This document shows positions 7,322-10,871 of a stretch of DNA of 10,871 bases, one piece after another. The position numbers and the translations under genes were made by a program. A model generated the notes under the pieces. The model was not told the DNA's origin. It searched no databases and saw only the letters and a program-made list of their open reading frames with translations. Position 1 is the first letter of the stretch; every line of letters begins with the position of its first letter. Origin of the DNA: Cephalothrix spiralis (taxonomy: Eukaryota > Nemertea > Palaeonemertea > Archinemertea > Cephalotrichidae); assembly GCA_032353305.1 (NCBI GenBank), contig JAUCNG010390479.1:1-10871 (forward strand), read 5' to 3'.

Positions 7322-7432
7322 ATGCATAAGCGAAAGTGTTTTGCTATGATAAAAACGCCTATGTTTTTGTCGCATACATGCAACGATGCATAAGCAAAAT
7401 TGCTTTTGCTGTAATAAAAACGCCTAAATTTA
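7322..7432. repeat. tandem duplication, period 64-65 bp
   Basis: ATGCATAAGCGAAAGTGTTT..ATAAAAACGCCT (7322-7360) recurs as ATGCATAAGCAAAATTGCTT..ATAAAAACGCCT (7386-7425). The second unit is cut short at about 7432. The word AAAAACGCCT is identical in both. One extra base accounts for the 64 versus 65 spacing. Confidence 0.75.
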
Positions 7433-7703
7433 CCAAAGCCGATCCTGAGCCCATCTTAAAGGTCAGGGAGAGGGGAGCCTCACTGTAGAGTAATGGAAAT
7501 ATTTTGCCAAGGGAGAGAACACGATTTTTTCTCTCTCACTGCACTGTCCTGCAATTAATTTCCTTTTATACTTTTTGATGTTTTGGAAACAATCTAATCG
7601 CATTTTAAACCACAATAAAAATGCTATTTCAAGATGTCCGGGTGGATTCTAATATGCTTAAGAATATGTTAGAATTCCAAACTTATAGTTTTACATTCTT
7701 ACT
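7433..7703. other. no gene seen
   Basis: Contains a small stem GAGAGAA/TTCTCTC around 7513-7538 and otherwise ordinary AT-rich sequence. Confidence 0.4.
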
Positions 7704-7732
7704 CGAGCAGGTGTAGACTGGTTGCCTGCTCG
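7704..7732. repeat. 8-bp stem hairpin CGAGCAGG / CCTGCTCG
   Basis: CGAGCAGG (7704-7711) and CCTGCTCG (7725-7732) are perfect complements around a 13-base loop. It lies 13 bp to the left of the first TAGCAGACTAG direct repeat. Confidence 0.5.
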
Positions 7733-7745
7733 ATTACGGCTTCTT

Positions 7746-8050
7746 TAGCAGACTAGGTGGATTTATTCTTCAATTGGAAAAAGGGGTCAAGGGGAATAAT
7801 TTGTGGAGAAATAAAGGGAGGTCAACCAAAATTATTTGGAAAAATTGTGAAAAGGGTAGATCAAAATTAATTGAGGGGAGCGAACAGGGGGATCTCCAAA
7901 TTATTGAAATTAGATGGTCTGGGCGAATTATCTCGGGAGAATTGGCTCAGGGGCGAATAGTCTTGGGATGAATTGTCTCGGGACAAATTGTCTCGGGGCG
8001 AATCGAATTGTCCTGATACGTTCTATTGGCATCAGCCACTAGCAGACTAG
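7746..8050. repeat. segment bounded by 11-bp direct repeats TAGCAGACTAG
   Basis: TAGCAGACTAG occurs at 7746-7756 and again at 8040-8050. The 283 bp between them hold the AATT-rich minisatellite and its decayed left part. An 11-base exact match at this distance is unlikely by chance. It could be a target-site duplication around an inserted element, or two remnants of a larger repeat unit. The inner ends show no obvious terminal inverted repeats. Confidence 0.45.
7921..8016. repeat. 15-bp minisatellite GGGGCGAATTGTCTC
   Basis: Units begin at 7921 (14 bp), 7935, 7950, 7965, 7980 and 7995, mostly at an exact 15-bp step: GGGCGAATTATCTC, GGGAGAATTGGCTCA, GGGGCGAATAGTCTT, GGGATGAATTGTCTC, GGGACAAATTGTCTC, then GGGGCGAATCGAATTGTCCT. 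To the left (7791-7910) AATTATT/AATTAATT words flanked by G-runs continue at about 33-35 bp, which looks like older, decayed array. A period divisible by three keeps one frame open (7774-7971), which explains that spurious ORF. Confidence 0.8.
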
Positions 8051-8119
8051 CAGTATTAGAAATTTCTAATTTAGAATAATAATGAGTTCAATGTAACTAT
8101 GCAATACAAAACAATTACT

Positions 8120-8175
8120 ATGGCCCTATTTCCGAAATATCACTTACAATAATTGTAAGCAATATGGACCATATT
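8120..8175. repeat. palindrome centred on CTTACAAT-A-ATTGTAAG
   Basis: CTTACAATAATTGTAAG (8143-8159) is a perfect palindrome with a single central base. The outer words TATGGCCCTATTT (about 8120-8132) and AATATGGACCATA (about 8161-8173) also pair imperfectly, so the structure spans about 55 bp with a one-sided 10-base bulge. Confidence 0.5.
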
Positions 8176-9300
8176 TGATATTTTTAAATTGCCAAAAGTC
8201 CTAGAATCAGACCAGACAAAACAGTCAAGTTTGTATGAAGATCTATGAGGTAAATCAGCAATGATGTTCAGACTTCACTGTGAATTCTAAATTACTTTAA
8301 ACTTTTAATTAACAAACTAATTATCTCATTACTGGGTATATACAGAAGTAAAACAGTTACACAATTGGAACTCCCAGACTTGATTATAGATAATTTGACA
8401 TAATTTCAAAGCTTTATTCAAATAAAAAAAGCAGAGCTGCGCAAATACATTATATCTTTTTTAAAGTATATATATTTCAAATAAACAATACAGAATTTTT
8501 TTATGGGGATTAACATTAAACAATATTCGCGTAGGGAAGGTGGTGAAGTAAACAGGCAATTAGAGCTTGATTGTTTTTACTGTTCCAGGAAAAATTCCAA
8601 AATATAAACCAACCCTCCTATTATATACAGGTGATATGGTTTAAAGTGAACTAAACGGTGCCAAATAGACGAACCAATTCAACGTATAGGAGATTATTCA
8701 TTCATATTTTATATATTATATTCACTGTTGAATCCCTATTGAAAATAGAAAGAAGAAAAACTGAACCTATATCAGTACCAATTTCCGGGCAACTAATATC
8801 AGCTGTTTTGAACAAACTATAGGCAAAAAACCTGTTAAAAAGAGATCACTATGAAGGTGTTTGCCAAAAATCTACTAATTAACTCTTCAGGTTCTAACTA
8901 TATAAGCGAATAACTAACAAGACCCAGACGTCAGTCACAAATACAAATATATAATGCGACTATTAAAATACAAGTATCGTCTAGGCATGTATATCTTAAT
9001 ATCGTTATATGGCTTATATGAATTATATGTGTGATAAATCTTCAGAAATGCAATGAACAGTTACATCAATTTATACAAAATATCGTATCCTTCTCGCGGG
9101 ACCATTCCTAAGATGAAAGCTTAGTTTCTGATTTGTCAGATTTGATGAGTAATGTCCGCGATGCCAGCCATGCCGGTAGAAGGCTTATGTATATTATTTC
9201 TGATCCAACACTAAAAAATGTCAGGGAAAAAATGTACAAGATTTAAAGGGAATTTAAAAATTCCATCAACCTTCTTCAACAGTTCAAAACTATATGCTAA
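8176..9300. other. no gene seen; longest featureless stretch
   Basis: About 1.1 kb of very AT-rich DNA with stops in all frames and some TATA-rich runs (8466-8476, 8700-8722, 9000-9030). I see no tandem repeat, tRNA-like structure or open frame worth calling. Confidence 0.5.
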
Positions 9301-9323
9301 GTCCACTTTTCTAAATTGTTCAG

Positions 9324-9480
9324 GTCTGGAGAAGGACAAAACGTTCAGTCAAAAAAACGCGATGCAGAATTTTCTAAAAAATACGCTACTGGCGCGACGG
9401 AGCTCACTTGGAAACGAGGCGTGACAGACATCAAAGAATTTTACAAAAATGTAAAAGAAACAGGGAAGCAGAATCTCAAC
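9324..9480 (+). pseudogene. protein-like frame overlapping repeat copy B, unknown family
   Basis: A frame open from 9301 to a TGA just after AATCTCAAC (9481-9483) is not the longest ORF here but reads better than the frame that contains the ATG at 9218. Its residues include SGEGQNVQSKKRDAEFSKKY, then ATGATELTWKRGVTD, then IKEFYKNVKETGKQNLN. TTCTAAATTGTTCAG ending at 9323 is a reasonable splice acceptor with a branch-point-like TCTAA. There is no ATG at the head. The last 17 residues match copy A closely. After the stop, the continuing frame seen in copy A (..GRTTFNV) appears only after indels, as TKGRTTFNVSLSQQR, so this copy has been disrupted. No domain is recognised. Confidence 0.35.
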
Positions 9481-9604
9481 TGAGTTCCTCATCAGCTACC
9501 TTTCGACACGGTCGTTTCGGGACTAAGGGTAGAACGACCTTTAATGTGTCTTTGTCCCAGCAAAGGTGATCAGCCTTCACTTGTAACTTCTTGAATTGTA
9601 AGTC
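9430..9604 (+). repeat. dispersed repeat copy B, inverted relative to copy A (6221-6367)
   Basis: This is the reverse complement partner of copy A, about 3.06 kb away. Relative to A it carries extra ACCTTTCGACACGGTCGTT (about 9498-9516) and a 7-8 bp insertion (TTTGTCC region, about 9550-9557), and has a TGAG where A has ATTT just after AATCTCAAC. Outside indels the match is roughly 85-90% by eye. A CA/TA-rich run (about 9614-9636) follows soon after its right end. Confidence 0.85.
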
Positions 9605-9613
9605 AGCTCTATG

Positions 9614-9636
9614 CCACATACATATACACACACAAC
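9614..9636. repeat. short CA/TA-rich microsatellite
   Basis: An interrupted run of CATA and CA units follows the end of repeat copy B. It is too short and irregular to say more. Confidence 0.5.
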
Positions 9637-9698
9637 GCGCGATAGCATAAGCTAATAAGTGGACTTAGCAAAGTTAAGAACTGCAACGTGGACTAGTA

Positions 9699-9820
9699 CT
9701 ATAGGTAGCCCGAAAGGACTTTAAAATGTATTACTATATTTATTTAATAGCACTCAACTAAATGTTATAATAGCAGAAACCACTCTCAAGACGTTAACCT
9801 ATATGTAGCCCGATTGGACT
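9699..9820. repeat. duplicated 22-mer, copies exactly 100 bp apart
   Basis: CTATAGGTAGCCCGAAAGGACT (two words joined at 9699-9720) recurs at 9799-9820 with three substitutions. ACGT lies shortly before each copy and AATAGCAC shortly after each (9747 and 9861), suggesting a worn tandem duplication of about 100-114 bp. No coding frame crosses it. Confidence 0.6.
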
Positions 9821-10000
9821 GGCACTATATAGTCACTGGTTATGATATAAAATCAGCGACAATAGCACGAAAAACTTGTAAACGTGGTTGATTTAAGTAG
9901 ATATATGCACCAGTTTTAACGTGTAAGAAGAGTTACATGTAACTCACTACTCAACTGACTCAATTTGATTCAACAATTATTTGAACACTGTCATTCTTTT

Positions 10001-10027
10001 ACGGCATTTCATCGATAGAAATGCCGT
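10001..10027. repeat. perfect 10-bp hairpin ACGGCATTTC / GAAATGCCGT
   Basis: ACGGCATTTC (10001-10010) and GAAATGCCGT (10018-10027) are exact complements around the loop ATCGATA. The right arm overlaps the ATG at 10021 that opens the coding-like fragment, so in a transcript this start codon would be paired in the stem. Confidence 0.65.
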
Positions 10028-10305
10028 CTGAAATGCTTATTAAAGATATATACGGATCGCTTCAAGAAAGCATTTGATGAAAAAAAAACCCAATAAATCA
10101 GCATGCAAATTATATTTGGTACTAGCCTTGAGCCTATTAATGTTTCAAAGAGCCTATAAATGATTGAACTCCTGCGAGAGTTCGAAATTCTCACGAGATA
10201 ATGAACTATATGAAGAACAGTTATGCAATTACTGATATGCCTGAAGAGCAAATTCGTAATTTACTTCCAATGCAAATTATGGTATTTTCCATCAAAACTA
10301 TATAG
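10021..10305 (+). pseudogene. broken coding-like region, unknown family
   Basis: Three short plus-strand readings look more protein-like than the surroundings. They are MPSEMLIKDIYGSLQESI from the ATG at 10021 to TGA at 10075, a frame at 10164-10235 (SSKFSRDNELYEEQLCNY), and a frame at 10201-10305 beginning MNYMKNSYAITDMPEEQIRN and continuing LLPMQ. The last two overlap in different frames, as if one indel near 10230 separated ELYEEQ from MPEEQIRNLL. Stops interrupt each. This may be a decayed ORF related to the one at 10460. It could also be chance, since the pieces are short and the opposite strand is open as well (10009-10251). Confidence 0.2.
10130..10162. repeat. 13-bp direct repeat GAGCCTATTAATG / GAGCCTATAAATG
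   Basis: The two words begin at 10130 and 10150 and differ by one base, with 7 bases between them. This is a small local duplication inside the broken coding-like region. Confidence 0.5.
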
Positions 10306-10336
10306 ACATTATATATATAATATATAGCTTGAAAAC

Positions 10337-10366
10337 CTCTCTTTTAGCCGAACTCTTAAAAGAGAG
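10337..10366. repeat. perfect 10-bp hairpin CTCTCTTTTA / TAAAAGAGAG
   Basis: CTCTCTTTTA (10337-10346) and TAAAAGAGAG (10357-10366) are exact complements around a 10-base loop. An alternative pairing GAACTCT/AGAGTTC overlaps it. It sits 93 bp before the ATG at 10460, next to a self-complementary AT run (10308-10321). A regulatory role is possible but unsupported. Confidence 0.55.
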
Positions 10367-10459
10367 TTCAAATATCTTTAAAGAATAAGGCAATCGTGGC
10401 AACTAGCAACCAGTTGAATAAACGCCCGCAACTCACAGCAAGTGTAAAACAAGGAAGAA

Positions 10460-10685
10460 ATGGATAATAATTTAAAAGATATACACCTGGTTTTGGCCGA
10501 TGGCAGAGTAGATTTCCCTGAGGTTTTAAGCGATGATATTAAAATTTCACTAAATGAGAGTGCGAGCATAATTGCAAAAATTGAAAAGGATATCAGGGGG
10601 TACAAATGTATATGACTGGAGTGAACAGCTGAAGGAAGGTGCACAAACAGTAACGGAGGAGGTAGTCTTGAGCACGGCTGATTAA
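10460..10685 (+). pseudogene. coding-like ORF with apparent one-base frameshift, unknown family
   Basis: An ATG at 10460 in strong context (AAGAAATGG) opens a 51-residue frame with a balanced, acidic, protein-like composition: MDNNLKDIHLVLADGRVDFP, then EVLSDDIKISLNESASII, then AKIEKDIRGYKCI, ending at TGA 10613-10615. One base further on the next frame continues in the same style, YDWSEQLKEGAQTVTEEVVL, to TAA 10683-10685. The loss of one base near 10611-10614 (ATATGAC for an original ATATATGAC-like reading, or similar) would join the two into about 75 residues. An in-frame TAA lies just upstream of the ATG, so this is a genuine N-terminus if coding. No domain is recognised. The 122-codon minus-strand frame over the same bases (10378-10746) is leucine/serine-rich and is judged a shadow. 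A spliced gene instead of a pseudogene is possible, but I see no good GT-AG pair at the shift. Confidence 0.45.
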
Positions 10686-10871
10686 CGGAAGTAAACAAAA
10701 GAGTTAAATTAGAGCTGTTATTCTGAGTATAACATAAAATCCTCATTTTCTAATAACAATTTACAAAACTACAGGCACTCTTGTAACCTACATCTCTTTA
10801 CCTCGATATTTGATGTATGTTGTGTACATATTTATGATACATTTATTGCAATTATGAGGAGAAAAGACAGG
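10686..10871. other. no gene seen to the right edge
   Basis: AT-rich tail after the broken ORF. The frames close quickly, and no clear polyadenylation site or repeat stands out. Confidence 0.4.

Noticed and set aside
7774-7971. 65-codon plus-strand ORF
   Set aside because: A 15-bp tandem period keeps the frame open, and the residues are repeat-derived.
5280-8016. CRISPR array
   Set aside because: The repeats are contiguous 14-16 bp degenerate units with no unique spacers, and the window is eukaryotic in character.
10308-10321. ATTATATATATAAT palindrome as a regulatory site
   Set aside because: Simple AT microsatellite sequence; palindromes arise trivially in such runs.
10378-10746. 122-codon minus-strand ORF, the longest in the window
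   Set aside because: Leucine/serine-rich and opposite to the better plus-strand reading at 10460-10685, which has a strong start context and balanced composition.

Overview
The window looks like AT-rich, gene-poor nuclear DNA from a eukaryote, most likely an invertebrate animal. There are no long ORFs, operons, ribosome-binding sites, rRNA or CRISPR-type arrays. It does contain a tRNA-derived SINE with internal Pol III boxes, fold-back (MITE-like) palindromes and 14-16 bp minisatellites. I cannot name the phylum from the sequence alone. No gene here can be given a product name with confidence, and open frames longer than about 60 codons are roughly as frequent as chance allows in this composition.

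Layout. Positions 1-198 form an open frame that runs in from the left edge, possibly an exon end. A GC-centred palindromic element lies at 471-576, followed by a GGGGCCGA-type minisatellite at 598-682. A minus-strand protein-like frame covers 862-1185. A minus-strand tRNA-derived SINE occupies about 1700-1875 and may reach 1460. From 1.9 to 4.15 kb is mostly plain AT-rich sequence with one GC-rich patch (2453-2530), a weak exon candidate (3500-3596) and a strong hairpin (3627-3671). A degenerate GTCCTGGAAA repeat (4160-4256) precedes a well-preserved palindromic MITE (4388-4521). A 15-16 bp minisatellite (5280-5370) is followed by a CRE/E-box and fold-back cluster (5476-5543).

The right half holds an inverted pair of a dispersed repeat, copy A at 6221-6367 and copy B at 9430-9604. 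Both copies carry the same protein-like stretch (IKEF..NVKETGKQNLN). Other features are a 64-65 bp tandem duplication (7322-7432), a decaying 15-bp minisatellite (7921-8016) inside a segment bounded by 11-bp direct repeats, and a 100-bp-spaced duplication (9699-9820). Near the right end the plus strand has short coding-like pieces (10021-10305, 10460-10685), interrupted by stops and apparent frame changes. These look like a decayed gene or mobile-element ORF.

Nothing here shows genes working together. The window reads as an intergenic or intronic repeat landscape with gene or transposon debris. The points most worth following up are the coding-like debris on the right, the inverted repeat pair, the two fold-back elements with a shared central motif, and the three similar minisatellites.
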